Assembly (NCBI GenBank): GCA_016802295.1
Contig: JAESIW010000200.1
Location: 1,264,793-1,328,792, forward strand
DNA length: 64,000 nt
Source of the DNA: Brachionus rotundiformis
Taxonomy: Eukaryota; Rotifera; Eurotatoria; Ploima; Brachionidae
Direction: 5' to 3'
In this document: positions 45,601 through 57,870 of the stretch, piece by piece
Position numbering within the stretch: the first letter of the stretch is position 1
Layout of the letters: every line of letters begins with the position of its first letter
Notes under the pieces: model-generated
The model's input: the letters and a program-made list of their open reading frames with translations, nothing else
Told to the model about the DNA's origin: nothing
Databases searched by the model: none
Translations under genes and position numbers: made by a program

Positions 45601-48391
45601 TTTATATTTTCTAAAATATTATTAAAATTAAATTTTGTTTTTACTTATTTATTTTTTTTTTAATTACTTTAAAGAATTGTATACTGAATCGAATTGCATG
45701 ATTCGAAGAGAGTAATACATCATAATACTATCAATCAAGGCCAAATGAGAACTCTTAATTAAATATATAAAAATAAAATTAAATTAGATTTAAAAAAATA
45801 TATTGCTTACGACATAGAATGGCGAGTCTTGACTAATAATTTGCCAAGTAACTGGTTCATCATTTTCATCAGTCACCATAATAGAATTTCTTGCAAGATA
45901 TTCAAGGATATGTGATACTTGGTCAAATTTTTCACTAAACAAATTGTTACATACGCTGCAGTACAAATTTCCGCTTATTAATTCATTGACAATTTCGCTG
46001 CGTAGCGACTTGCCGAGTTCATTTTCTTCAAAAAATGGCTCGCTAATGCATGTTTGGCCTGATTTGGACAGTAACCATTTGAGCGAAGCCGAAAATTTGG
46101 ACTTAAATTAATCAATTAAATTAAAAATTAAATTTAAAATATCTTTTTTTAATACTCCATAGTTGAATATATAAGCCATATTTATTCCGTGTTTATATAC
46201 TAGATTAAATTTTCATTTTAAAGTCCTTGAATTAGCGATAAACAGCTATTTTTAAAATTTATAAATAAAAATCTAAGAGCTTTTCAAAAATTAAAATAAA
46301 ATATTTAAACTTAGTAAAGTTAAAGATACGAATAAATAGAAATATAATTTTTTTTGACACCAATTTACGATAAACTGGAATCAGTCATATTTTACCTTAG
46401 TATTTTTATTATTGTTATTAGAATCGACCTAGTAGACGCAAATCTCGGTGGAGAAACTGGTCAACAATTTTTGATGTGATTTTTTTTCTATTTAAACAAC
46501 TTAGCTATTCTAAAATAAACTTGGGATTTAAATATTATTGTTTTCATTGTTGAAAAAAAAATGAATTAATTGCATAGGTGTTAAAATCATACCGCGATAA
46601 GACAAGAATGATTTTAATTGAGTCCAAATCAGGTCAAAACTTGAGCAACAGGCTAAAAGTTTAGCCCTGGCATTGTTTTGATTTAAATTGACTTTTAAAT
46701 TAAGTACATTTTCCAATTAGAAAAAATTACAAAAAAATTTCGGCACCAATTTCTTAATAAAAAAAAAACCTTTCCCAAATTTGTGTACGAAAAAAAAATA
46801 AGCCTCTTGAATTAAATTTCTCTATGCAAAGTTTTACAAAGATAAATTAAAAGAATAATTTTAATCTAAAAATATAACTAATCCACAAACAAATATTGTA
46901 GCTCGGAATATTTCGGCAAGAGTTGTGACATAACTCGTAAACATAAATATCCAAACTACTCAAATTTCATGTTTTCTTTTTTCCGCATCATAGTTTGGCC
47001 ATAAAGCCAAAAAAAAAACCATCCAACTGAAGCCACAAAATGATTCAGTCTGAATTTCTTCTCCTAATTGTGGTCCTATTTGGAAATAAATATCTCTTAA
47101 TTATGTTTGAGGCAATTTAGACCAGACCAAGCAAAATATCTCAACAAAATGATATGTATTAGTCTTTGTATTCTAATTGAAAAAAAAATGTCGCTTTATT
47201 GTTTTTATTACGGCGACGCATAGATTTAAAATAAATTTCAAACAAAATTAGATTAAGGTAAGCTAGACTAGATTGGCTACGCAATTCTAAACCACGACTA
47301 ATATTTTAGAAATAGTCGCAAAATTTAAATTTTATGACAATTATTATCCCAAATAATTAGTCTAATGAATTTGGAAACATTTGGCAAAATTCAGCAAAAT
47401 ATTTTTAAATAAAAATTCACTTTTAATTAGCCTATGTAGAATTAATTTAAATTTTTTTTTTAATTTCAATTAGTCATCATAGTTTTGCCAAATAAACCTA
47501 AGGAAAAGATTTAAATTTAATCCATGTGATAAGCTTCTATTGACCCAAAGACTTTTGTGTAATAGAATTCTATTTGACTGGCTTTTTAAAGAAGCTTTTT
47601 AATTGAATTTTTAAGCGCCAAGCACTTTTTTGTATTAAGAAACCGTCGAAATTATTTTAATTTTTTTTAATTTAATCTTGGCTTTAGAGTGGAAAATTGT
47701 AACCAATGCTTACCGTAATTAAATTTAAATTTTGCTTAAATGGTTTTTCATTACCTTACCTCAGCTTATCTATTATTAAAAATTTTGATTTTTTTTTATA
47801 TTAAAAATGTTTAATTATACAACAAGCTAGTTAAAATATTTTATTAAATCTACAGATTATTTGTAATTCATTCCATTAGGAAAATACTATGATCTTAAAA
47901 AACTTAACTTAAATTGATTATTTAAAATTGAATTTTAAAATTTCCCAAGCTTAATTTTTAATTTTTTTTCAAACCAGAAAATTGGACTTATAGCAAGCGT
48001 CTTTTAAAGAAGAGTATGCTAAATAGTCTAAAATGGTTCATTTAAAAAAATTATTTTTTCTTTATATTTCGTTCCGATCTCGGATCTGGATTTTAGATTT
48101 GTTTTTCTTAAAATTTTAAGAATCTGGTCGAAGAAAATAATAGGAATTTAATCCAAACAGAGATGAATACAAGTTATTTAAGTTGAATTTCTTGGCAACA
48201 ATTTTTAGATTCCAAAGCCTATTAACTTAAAGACGGAATACTTAATTTATATGGCTTTTATTCCAAATTCAAAAGGTATCAGTTAATATCAATTATTTGA
48301 ATTATTTAAATTAATTAAATCTTACCTCATGCGGTTTGTATTGCTCGAATGGCTCGAGCTCAAAATAATCGTTGTCGTTTGTGGTGTCCAT
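33627..48391 (-). CDS. CAMSAP: CAMSAP/Patronin microtubule minus-end-binding protein, 14 exons, 1804 aa
   Basis: Binds and stabilises non-centrosomal microtubule minus ends. Exons: 48326-48391, 45811-46101, 45668-45753, 45090-45610, 44493-44613, 44210-44429, 41807-42276, 39602-40392, 37477-38055, 35963-37297, 35586-35813, 35136-35348, 34055-34173, 33627-34001; all phases agree. The N terminus starts MDTTNDNDYF and FEQYKPHE, then ASLKWLLSKSG. The CH domain (about residues 150-320) carries SSHLALIDSIMMYYS and LSDICLQE, then ENLNLIKEFCDKLL. Exon 7/8 joins into the conserved basic coiled-coil start (SIRMQLKEKKSSMERDKRKL) and GKQVFLQVVQK. A long Glu/Arg coiled coil lies in exon 9 (RQQQELRRMQLEEERARKAE). 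The C-terminal CKK domain (about 1645-1770) is clear: GPKLYKRLIGKTNKSTIINS, RHFVILFRD and MIEKYYKYNSGGKQFS. Intron 7 uses a GC donor (41806-41805). Introns of 1-2 kb hold MITE-like and tRNA-like inserts. Confidence 0.95.
34682..34950. mobile_element. MITE-like foldback element, 269 bp, in CAMSAP intron 12
   Basis: 22-nt terminal inverted repeats: TTGTGAAATTTGGTAAAGTA at the left (34682-34703) and its inverse at 34929-34950, with two mismatches. Inner inverted blocks continue toward the centre (GTAGAACAAAA / TTTTGTTCTGG; ATGGTGCA / TGCACCAT), so the whole insert could fold on itself. No coding capacity. A target-site duplication is not obvious. Confidence 0.65.
38397..38548. repeat. Short inverted-repeat element in CAMSAP intron 8
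   Basis: AATTAACCCG (38397-38406) is inverted at 38539-38548 (9 of 10), and the inner block AATCACCC (38415-38422) is inverted exactly at 38515-38522. The 152-bp unit looks like a small MITE. No target duplication could be defined in the AT-rich flank. Confidence 0.4.
39329..39362 (+). repeat. 34-nt 5' half of a tRNA-Glu sequence in CAMSAP intron 8
   Basis: TCCCATATGGTCTAGTGGTT followed by AGAATTCTGCGACT matches the 5' half of eukaryotic tRNA-Glu up to the anticodon loop, including the A box. Then the similarity stops and AT-rich DNA begins. No 3' half or B box is present downstream, so it is not a working tRNA gene. Confidence 0.6.
40864..41405 (+). repeat. Pair of short direct repeats in CAMSAP intron 7
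   Basis: TTATCTTAAATTGTAG occurs at 40864-40879 and 41390-41405, each followed by similar sequence (C-A-A-A, then GATTAA). The pair could be the edges of a short duplicated or inserted segment. The remaining 1.4-kb intron (40393-41806) shows no gene. Confidence 0.35.
42277..44209 (-). other. Large CAMSAP intron 6, nothing recognised
   Basis: 1.9-kb intron between CAMSAP exons 6 and 7. AT-rich with a somewhat mixed-composition patch around 42960-43100; no coding match, RNA gene or clear repeat recognised. Confidence 0.5.
46102..48325 (-). other. Large first CAMSAP intron, nothing recognised
   Basis: 2.2-kb intron after the first coding exon. First introns often carry regulatory sites, but none can be named from sequence here. 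The short minus-strand frame at 46528-46716 has no recognisable domain. Confidence 0.5.
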
Positions 48392-49150
48392 TGCTGTAAT
48401 CCAAAACCCAATGTTATTCGAGATCTTTTTTTTTATTAGTATTGTTTGAGTTTTTAATTAAACTTAAAATTAGTTTTTTTTATTGTATATTCTTCAGTTG
48501 TATTTTTAATTTTTATCTTAGATAAAAATTCATCTTTTTTCTATTTTATTTTATCTAAAATTAATTAAAAAAACGTGTAAACTATTTTTTATTTAAGCTA
48601 AACAAACCAAAGGATTAATTTCAAAATTAATTAAATAATTTGTCAAATTTTTAAAGTTATTTAACTAATTTAGATCAAAAGTCTGACTAAACTAATGTAC
48701 GGAATCGATTTTGGACTTAACTAAAGCTCACGCGTCCACTCGAGTGCAGACTAAAGCTATTCTTGACCAAAATTATATTTTTTTTTCAACTAATAAACAA
48801 TTGTTTATTTACAATGCTTAGACTAAACTAAACTCAATCGGTCTCAATTATTCCGAGCATAGTTTATGTATAGACTGAGTATCTTTTAAGTGACATTGAA
48901 TTGATTGGCTTTTCATGACTTGTCTCATTTGATTGATTATCAAATTTTCATGACCAATACGTTCGGGATAAGAGTCATAACTTAGACGCACCTGTCCACG
49001 ATGGAAGATAAGACTCAGAAAATCAGCATGGTCATAGGTCTCAACTCCCGGGCATTCACTTTGAGGCTAATTATCGCAGACCTATTCTGCTTTTTGGCTT
49101 TGGGGCTTTATTTTCGGTGAAAATTTGAAAAAAAAATTACCCTAAAAATC

Positions 49151-49194
49151 TCGCTACATTTTTCTACATTCTACATTGTAGAGCAATGTAGCGA
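49151..49194. repeat. Nested inverted repeat (hairpin)
   Basis: TCGCTACATT (49151-49160) is exactly inverted at 49185-49194, and the 13-nt palindrome TCTACATTGTAGA (49170-49182) lies between them. Confidence 0.6.
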
Positions 49195-50565
49195 TTATAA
49201 AAAAAATAGAAATTCAAATTTGTTTGAAAATAAATATTCTAATTTTGTCCGCGGCTTATTAAGATTTTTCAAATGAGTCCTGATTGACAAAAATAAAATT
49301 TCAAACCTATTCAAAAAGAAATACAACAAAAAAAAGAAATAGCTACTACGAAACGAGTCAAGAAAATTCTTGACAAAAACTATAAAAAATATCTCAAAGT
49401 ACCTTATTGTTATGATTATGGGTCTTTTAAAACCAAGAAACAAAAACTTATAATTGTTACATAAGTACTTATGATTTCTTTATTTAATTTGAACCTTTCA
49501 TTAAAATTTTAATAATTACAAAATCAAAAATAAAAAAACCAAATCTTTAGATTGTCATCATTATCACTTTGATCTAATTCGCTATTAAACAACCCTAGCC
49601 TAAACACTTTGTATAATCCAGATCCTAGTTCTTGCATTAAGCCCAAAATTAATTCAATCCAAGGCTTGGCTAATTTAGAGCTTCCTTAAATAGAACACTT
49701 AATTTAGAGCAACATTTAATTATGGACAAATGCTAATATGGAATCAAAATCAGTATGAATTAAAATATTTCTGGTTCATAGATTAGTAAAAATATTTTCA
49801 TATTAAAAACCAAAGAGTTCATGTTAATTATTATTGTTTTAACCTTCTTAACAGACGAATTAAAATTTGCTAGTAAATCGTGATATATCGAAATATTTAA
49901 ATCTAATTTACAGCGAAATGTTTGCTCAGTGTATACACTGGACAGGTATGTTTGTAATTAGCGCGACATATTCTTGTGTACACTTGGAATTAGGTCCAGA
50001 CTGAACCAAAATTAAAAGGAGGCAACTTTTACAAAAAAAAATTCCAAACCTTAGGCCTCAAGTTAACAGAGTTTAGTGAGGCTTGATTTTTTTGAATTCC
50101 ATTTATTTTAGAAAATAAAAAATTTAATTATTATTTGAATTAATTATTATAATTTTTTTATTATTTTTGAATGTAAAAATTTTCCGTTTTATTGTTTTGG
50201 TCAGAATGTTGACTAATGAATCTGGGTCAGTGGTTTTAGATCGAACTTGTTTGATCTATTTAAAAGAAATTGAACCAATTCTATCCATGGCTCTCTAAAA
50301 TAGAAACTACCAACTTATTTGCATACTCACTGTGTCATTTAACATAATATCTTTGATCAGAAACATATTCTCTTAGATTTTCACCCAAAAAATATTGATT
50401 TATATGCCTAATGCATAGCTAATGTAACATGGTATTAGAAAAAAAGTCTTTTTTGGTAATTTTTTTTACCAGTAGCTAAAATTAAACTTTAAAAATAATT
50501 AATAATTTTTTATCCTGGAAGAAAAATAAAGAAATTTAACATTATTGAAGTATAATAGCTACCAT

Positions 50566-50636
50566 AGGTGACCTCCTAGTAGGCCACCTCCGCAAGCTAG
50601 TCTTGCTGTAGCTTATTATTATTATTATTATTATTA
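50566..50636. repeat. Palindromes followed by a (TTA)n microsatellite
   Basis: A 24-nt imperfect palindrome (50566-50589, centre CTAG, arms AGGTG/CACCT) is followed by a small hairpin (GCAAG/CTTGC; AAGCTA 50594-50599 with TAGCTT 50609-50614) and about eight TTA repeats. The layout resembles the 3' end of some non-LTR retrotransposons, but no RT sequence adjoins it. Confidence 0.5.
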
Positions 50637-53600
50637 ATAGTTTTTTTTTGGAAAGAGGGTTGGACAAAAAAGATCAGGCCAATTTAAACTACACTTAAAA
50701 CAATTCTTAAGAGACTTTTGATATCTTGAGATCATAAAATAAACAGATAAAATTATTTAAGGTAAAATTATTTGACTAAACTTTGACAAATCTTTTTTTA
50801 TCTTTGAAAATAAAAAAATAAATAAGCTTATACTTTAAATACATAACTTAATATAAATGCTAAAAGTGCCATTGTTTAAAAATTCAAATTATGAAACTAA
50901 TTCTGTGCCTTCTGATAGTTTTTTTTCTTACCGGAAACAATTTTTAAACAAGAAATAAATTATTAAATAGAACCAATAAATTTTAATTTTTAATTAATTC
51001 ATTTTTCTTTGAATATAAATAAAATTTCAAGATCGTAAAATTAATTTTATGTTTTTTGAATTAGAATATGCAAAATGTAGACTTTTTGTCATTTAATGAT
51101 TAATTGAAAAAATATGCTCTCGTTTAATATTTAGATTTTTTAAGTGATGATTAGCTTGATTACTTATTTTAGATTGATATGATTTCCTTTTTTTAACACT
51201 TTTCTAAAAAAAGAACCTCATTCTTCCAAGATTTTGATTTGTACTGATGTAGCTTTACAATAAAAAAATTAAGAAAAAAATTATTTACATATGCTTTAAG
51301 CTGTTATTAATGATCTAATCTAATATTTTATCATTTAAGACAACAAATTTAAAAATAATCTAAAAAAATTAATACAATATAATCAAAATAAATTCTACCA
51401 ACGCTCATCTAAACTTAAAATGGTTATACCGAATCTTTTTTTCTGAATTTTGGTGATAGTTAAGTTATTATATTAACAAATATGGTTTTTATTTGTCCAA
51501 AAGATTGAGTATTTATATCATAATTCTTTTATTTTACCATTGTCCTACTTTATTGTCATTCACCCAAAAAAAATTTAAATATTAAAAAATAATCCAAATT
51601 ATCAAATGATCTTTTGAAATTTAGAAACTGAAAAACCTTTTTTAAGAATAACACCTTAATCATTAACCGAGTAATTATTAAATCAATTAAAATTAAATAT
51701 CTTTATTTCAACATTAATTATGCATTTAATATGTATAGAAACAAAATAATGATAAAAAATTAATGAAAAAATGCTTCTAAATTTTCGGTAATAATTTGAT
51801 TATTTCAAAGTATATTTTGAAAAGACTTATATCAATTTCAAGATTATTATAATAATTTAATACCTGTATTTATCGGTTAGGTAATTCTTATATCATAATT
51901 TAAGTAGCTAAAAACATTTTTGTATTTAAAACTAGTTTTGTCACTAATTAATAATTATTTATATTTAATAACAGTAAGTGGTTCTCAGAATAAATCATAC
52001 TTTTGTAACTTGGTTGCAGTGAGCTTATTTATAAATATTACAGAGCATATTGTGCCTAATTTGGAACGACCAAATATTTATTTTCTCCATAATAATATAA
52101 AAGCCATTATCAATTCGTTCTTATCCATGCAATATTCTTAGCTTAGAAGTTGAACCTATGCTTGAGGATTTGGGCTACTTTAAATATTTTTCTGTCTTTA
52201 ACAACACGAAAACATAAGCCAATTTTTAGTAAAGAATAAGAAATAAATTTGGCTTTAGATGCTTTTGAGTTGGTTGTATATTTAGCTAAAATCCACTTTC
52301 CTAATCTAGTCTATTATTTAATATTTACCATTAGTAATATGCATTAGAGTTGTAAAAGATAGAATCTGAATAGTAACATTAGAAAATATTTTTTTGTGTA
52401 TCTTAAGTCATCCAAAATAAACCAACTAACCTGTAATTAAATTTTAGATTAGCTTTATAGGTAAGTCCTAGAATAGAAGAGAAAAATTCTAAGCAAATAT
52501 TCATGGATATATTCTCGGTAAGTTTAGTAAAACAAATAAAGTGATTTAAAAAGAAAAATATTTTTATTAAGTTTTTTTTTGTATTTGTTTTTTGATTTAC
52601 TTTCTTATAAAATAAATTTACAAATTTCTTTTTAAAAAACTTTGAGTAAGTTTATTAAATTTTGAATTATTTTATTCAGCCTAATTGAGGTATTTTATTT
52701 AAATATGGTTTGTAAGTTTTCTATGAAATAAATATGACTAAGTGCTCTCTGTCTATCGTTTAAATATATACGCTTCACATGAAGCTTATCGAAGTTCTAG
52801 TCTTAGGAATCAGGTTGGACAACAGTGTTGGCTAATTCACCAAAATTTGATTAGCTTCGGTCAATGGGTCTCTTAAAATTAAAATTTTTTTCTTAAAGAA
52901 ATCTGGACATAATTGTTTTTGTTGATTCAAAAATTTAATTAAAAAAATTATTTAATTCAATACAAACAATTAATGAAAGAAAAGCATTTTTCTTAAGATG
53001 AAAATCAAAGTTTTCATATTAAATTTAAATTTTTCGACTCATTAAATAAAAGAAAATATTTTTGTATGAAAAAAAAAATTGTAAAATAAAGTTATTATAA
53101 AAAATTGACTTAACTTTAAATATTTGAATTCTAAAATAATGCAACTAGAGCTATGAGAATATAACAAACTACCCTTAAGTAATTGTCACTAAAAAAATTT
53201 TAATAAAACAAAATGCCCTTCAGTTTTTGATTTTTAACTAAAATTTCCACTCTAAAATCGAGTTAATTAGTTTAAAAATTTAAAATTTTTATTAACAAAG
53301 AAGTTATGGTATTATCTAGACATAATTCATTTATTCCATAAAACCTGCAAGCTATAAGTAACAAATACTCTGAATTAAAATTAAATTATTTTCAGAAAGT
53401 GATTAAAAAAAATTAAATATAATTAACTCCAAATCCAATTAAGTTTGTATTATATTTTAAATTAATACTATTAGGCTAAAAAAATTTATACAACTTCATA
53501 TTAAACGATTATTAATTTTTCTGATAGTTCAATAAAAATGCATTTAAAATAGATATTTGAAATTAAAATTATTTAAGTTATATAAAATAATGATAAATTT

Positions 53601-54665
53601 TTTATTTTTTAATCTTAGAAAATTTAAACCTAAAAAATCAAATATTAAAGATTAGTGAAAAATTAAAACTGCATTAAATTTAGCAAACAAAAAAATTTCT
53701 CCTATTTTTAATCATTAGATAAATAAAAATCAAAAATATTTTCAAAAGAATATTAGTTTCAATCGTTTTAATTTATAATAGTATTTTCCAAAAGTCCTTG
53801 AATATTTAAATTAAAAAAGAAGCTCTAAAAAATGTTTCCATATTTAAGCAATTAATCGTTGTCAAGTATTCACAAAAAGTTTTAATAAACCCAACTGTAT
53901 AAAATAACTCATTTTATTAAAACAAAAACAAGAAAATTAAATAAATTGACCATTTACTAAATGGACTACAAATTAAAATTAGCCTAGAAAAAGTTTAAAT
54001 GAAATTAAAACTTTTTAACAACTAAAATCCTTTTCTATTTATAAAGCAAAGAATACTTAGGAAAAAAATTTAAAAATCATTGAATTTATTCAGTTTCATG
54101 GTAAATAGATACCATCTATTTGATTGAAAACAAACAAACTTTGTACAAAATAATTCATTTAATTTTTTAAAATTAAAAACAAACTTACCAAGATCGACAC
54201 CAATACCTAAACTAACTGTTAGCTTAGATTTGATTAATATTCAAAACTAAGATTAGGTAAATTTAATTTTTTATAAATATAAATAATTTAACAAGTATTA
54301 ATTTTGAAAATTTTATTTCAAAAAAAATTGGTTACTTTCCTCGTGCAAAGCATATACTGCATTAACAACATTCACCTAAAATCAAATGCATTCATTAATG
54401 CTTTAGCAAATGCTTTAGTTTATGGTATTTCGCTTTGAATTAATGCATCAAGTTTTTTCTGATCATACTCTAATTGGTGGCAAATTTTTCTCAAATTTTA
54501 AATTTAATGTATGCATTTTCCTATTGATATATGGTAAAAATCCGATTTAATCAATCGAATTTCGGTCAAATTCAGACTTTTTATTCTTTAAAAAGTAAAA
54601 TTTAATGATTTAATTTTCCAAATCCATTTTAGAAGAGTATCTAAATACTGCTTTTTTGATAAAAA

Positions 54666-55197
54666 ATGAACAAGCAAAAAAGAGAAGGTAAAAAGAAAGA
54701 CGTTACCAATGAAATCGTCACCAGAGAATACACCATCAACTTGCACAAAAGAATACACGGAGTGTAAATGGAGATAATGATTTTGATTTAGATTTAAATT
54801 TTTATTTTTTAAAGTGGATTTAAGCGAAGAGCCCCAAGAGCCTTGTCTGAAATCAAGAGATTCGCTCAAAAACACATGGGTACCGAAGATGTCCGAGTTG
54901 ATTCCAGATTGAACAAATACATTTGGTCAAAAGGCATCAAGTAAACAATTTTTCCTCAAGTTTGTCCTTGGAAAAGTTATTTTTATTTATTTACAGCCAT
55001 GTTCCATATCGTGTGCGAGTTCGCTTGGCCCGTAAGAGAAACGAAGATGAAGACTCACCACACAAATTGTACACTTTGGTAACCTATGTGCCAGTCTTGA
55101 CCTTCAAAGGTATTTTTATTGTCCAAGTTTACCAATCAATTAGCTAATTAAAATTTTTTTTATAGAATTACAGACTGTCAATGTTGAAAGCGAATAA
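54666..55197 (+). CDS. RPL31: Ribosomal protein eL31 (RPL31), 4 exons, 122 aa
   Basis: Component of the large ribosomal subunit near the peptide exit tunnel. Exons 54666-54763, 54815-54940, 54997-55109, 55166-55197, with 50-57-nt introns and agreeing phases. The protein has the family sequence almost throughout: REYTINLHKRIHGVGFKRRA, then HMGTEDVRVDSRLNKYIWSK, VPYRVRVRLARKRNEDEDSP and LYTLVTYVPVLTF, ending LQTVNVESE. The N-terminal extension is short and lysine-rich. Human RPL31 is 125 aa. Introns fall where conserved sequence would otherwise break. Confidence 0.97.
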
Positions 55198-56326
55198 ATT
55201 TATTAGACGATTTAAATAAAAAAAAGCGTTTAATAAAAATATTTTCGATCAGCAAAAAATTTTTTTAATTTAAATCCAATTTAAATCTGCTTTAACCATT
55301 ATTTAAGAGAATTCCTCGAAAAAAAATATTAATTTATTAATAGTTATTGTATTACACAATTAATTTCCTTAACAACTAACTTTTTATTTTCAAAAATATA
55401 AACAACTATAAAATAACAAATTAGAAGTAAGATTTTACGACAGTGATTATTTTACAGCAGAATTAAGAGAGTCATTCAAAGCTGGTGAAAATAAATAATT
55501 AGACATGAATTTTCCATACTTAGAACCCTTTACTTTTTTCGCCTGCAATTATTTTTTTTAATAAAAGAATTAAAGTTATTGAAACTGGTTGCGTAATCTG
55601 ATTTTATTTTCAGTTTAATTTTATTAATCTATTATTTCTGCTAATTTAATTGACATTAAACATAAATAAAATACACTAAATCACAAAATTTAAAAAAAAA
55701 TCATGATGCTAAGGAATAATAATTGTCCTCATATTTTTTTATTTAGAATTTTATTAAATATTTTTTTTATTAAGACTTCTATTTACAAATAATCAAAATT
55801 TTAATAATTTTTTTTTAACTATTTGAAAATCTATTTAATTTTAATTTTATTTTGACATTTTTCATACAGACCTGTTTAAATACCAGAATTGAAAAAAATA
55901 TTTTCAACCCAATTTAATTGCAATTAATTTCTTCTTGTGAGAATAAATTAAACAAACTTCCTTTAGTTTTTGGTAAAGATTTCCTGATTATTAATCAAAT
56001 AAGCATATTTAAATTTTATTAAATTTCTTATTTGAAGTTATTAGTTTTCAAAGTCAAATAAAATTAATTTTTTTCAAAGCAATTTTTAAGTACTACTAAA
56101 ATAAATACAGCTTAAATTTTCCTATTATTTTCTACTACCTTTTTGTAGCCACGAGCTATAATTTTTAAATTAAATTTAAATATAAAGCAGAATATTTCCT
56201 TTAAAACAATAAATTGTTTTCAGTTTTATTTTTATTTATATAAGGTATTGCGTCGATTTTAGTTATTTTTTCGTTAAAATTTTAATTTTTAAAATATAGA
56301 AACAATTAAAAAAAACTATTGTAGAA
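55198..56326. other. Intergenic DNA between eL31 and the EF-hand gene
   Basis: AT-rich, no gene recognised. eL31 poly(A) signal at 55215-55220. Just before the next start codon an acceptor-like CTATTGTAG precedes AAATGG. Confidence 0.5.
55215..55220 (+). terminator. Poly(A) signal AATAAA of RPL31
   Basis: AATAAA 18 nt after the stop codon; a very short 3' UTR, typical of ribosomal-protein mRNAs. Confidence 0.6.
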
Positions 56327-57200
56327 ATGGATGATAATGAGGTAATTTTATGAAATTTTGATTCTTTATTTAAAATCAATATTTTAACTTTTTAATATGT
56401 AATTATTTTAGCCTTTAATAAAATAAATTACTATTAAGGATTTTTCGATTATTATCTATTAATAAATCAGTTATTAAGTTATTATTTAAAGGATATTTTC
56501 AATGTAATGCCTCTATTTAGAGAGGATGATAATGAACAAACTCAAGAAGAAGTCGATTTCACCGAAGCTCAATTAGCAGGTATGTTTTTGAATTCTTTAG
56601 TTTTAAAAAGGTTTAACAAAGCTAATATATGCATATATTTTTTATTTAAATTATATATTAATGGTTTATTTATTTACCAAGATTTCGAGGACTCGTTTAA
56701 AAGAATAGACAAAACAAATTCTGGTACTGCCTTGATAAGCGAATTAGGTTCTTTGCTTAGAGCAGTAGGCTTGAACCCGTCACTTAAACTGATTAGGGAA
56801 ATTACTGAATGGTTCGAATTGAATGGTATTTATAAATATAAAATACAAAAATTCTTAATAAAACTAAATTTTTAGATATTGACCGAATTGATTTTAATCA
56901 GTTTATTAAATTATTAAAAAATACATGGAAAGCTAATGATCCTCAAGAGCTAAGACAAGCTATTGAAGTTTTTGATCCAGTTGGAAATGGCTATTTTACA
57001 GTAGATCAACTAAAGAATTTTCTTTTGAGTCTCGGAGAACCACTTGATGAAGATGATTTTAAAGAAATACTTAAGACGATTTCAGTGCAGCCTGACGGGA
57101 CTGTTAATACAGAAGGTTATTTAAAAATTAGAAAAGAATTATTTCTATTTATCTTTTTTTTTAAGATATCATACAATTACTAACAGCCGATTATAAATAG
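56327..57200 (+). CDS. EF-hand protein, EFCAB2/DRC8-like, 5 exons, 173 aa
   Basis: Exons 56327-56341 (15 nt), 56492-56579, 56682-56825, 56876-57115, 57166-57200, phases agree. Two EF-hand pairs are seen: DFEDSFKRIDKTNSGTALIS in the first and AIEVFDPVGNGYFTVDQLKN in the third position. Loops are degenerate: the first keeps D1, G6 and E12, the third ends in Gln instead of Glu at position 12. The order of blocks and GEPLDEDDFKEI resemble EFCAB2/DRC8, a 160-residue subunit of the nexin-dynein regulatory complex in motile cilia. A divergent calmodulin/centrin relative is the alternative. An acidic N-terminal extension (EDDNEQTQEEVDF) is present. Confidence 0.72.
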
Positions 57201-57336
57201 ATTTTTTTATCTACTTGTCTACAATCTATAAAAATCGTAATATAAGTTTTCTAATTATTCATCTTTAGAGCAAAAATTGTAGTTAACATTTGTTTTTAAT
57301 TATATTTAAAAATTTATTTATTTTTATTTAAATCTC

Positions 57337-57342
57337 AATAAA
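57337..57342 (+). terminator. Poly(A) signal AATAAA of the EF-hand gene
   Basis: AATAAA 137 nt after the stop codon. Confidence 0.4.
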
Positions 57343-57509
57343 ATATTAATAAATTTAATCACTTTTAGACAAGAATATTCTGGTAAATTAAACTAATTTT
57401 TAACTAAAATTTATATATAAAATGTCACTTTTATTGCGTCACAATTATCCGAATATTTGAAAAAAAATTAAATACATTCATTAAAAATTATTTTTTTGAT
57501 TGAAAACAA

Positions 57510-57870
57510 GCGGTGTTCTTCGATGGCTCTCTTTCAAATTCATCAGAGCTGTATGTTAGGTCCTCTTTTCTTTATTATTTTCATAAACGATCTAGCTTTT
57601 GTTCTTAAAAATCACAACATAAACTGTAAAATAAAATAAACCTTTTTTTTATTTCTTAAAATTATCATGTGACTGAAAGGAAGGACTAAATTTTCATTCA
57701 AATCTGCCAAGGTTTCTCCTAAATTATTTTTAAAATAAAAAATAAATATTTAAAAATTTAAAATTGTTTAGAATTTTTAACATTATTTTCTCTTATATCA
57801 TTAAAAATTGAGACAGTACCTGAATTTAAACTTTTAGGTGTAATAACTGACAATTAATTAAGTTCTGCTA
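57510..57870 (+). mobile_element. LINE reverse-transcriptase core fragment
   Basis: A plus-strand frame reads SCMLGPLFFIIFINDLAFVL, the conserved RT motif usually written (Q)G(S/C)VLGPLLF.I.INDL. About 170 nt further on, ETVPEFKLLGVITDN matches the later LGV.ID motif. The YADD catalytic box that should lie between them is not readable, and frames shift. A decayed copy. Confidence 0.8.

Larger units (their letters stand above)
48392..54665. other. 6.3-kb intergenic desert
   Basis: The longest stretch without a gene. It contains a nested hairpin at 49151-49194 and a hairpin-rich patch ending in a (TTA)n microsatellite at 50566-50636. Small open frames (49195-49443, 51920-52141) are low-complexity hydrophobic translations of AT-rich DNA and not convincing genes. 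It includes the promoters of the divergent CAMSAP and eL31 genes. Confidence 0.55.
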
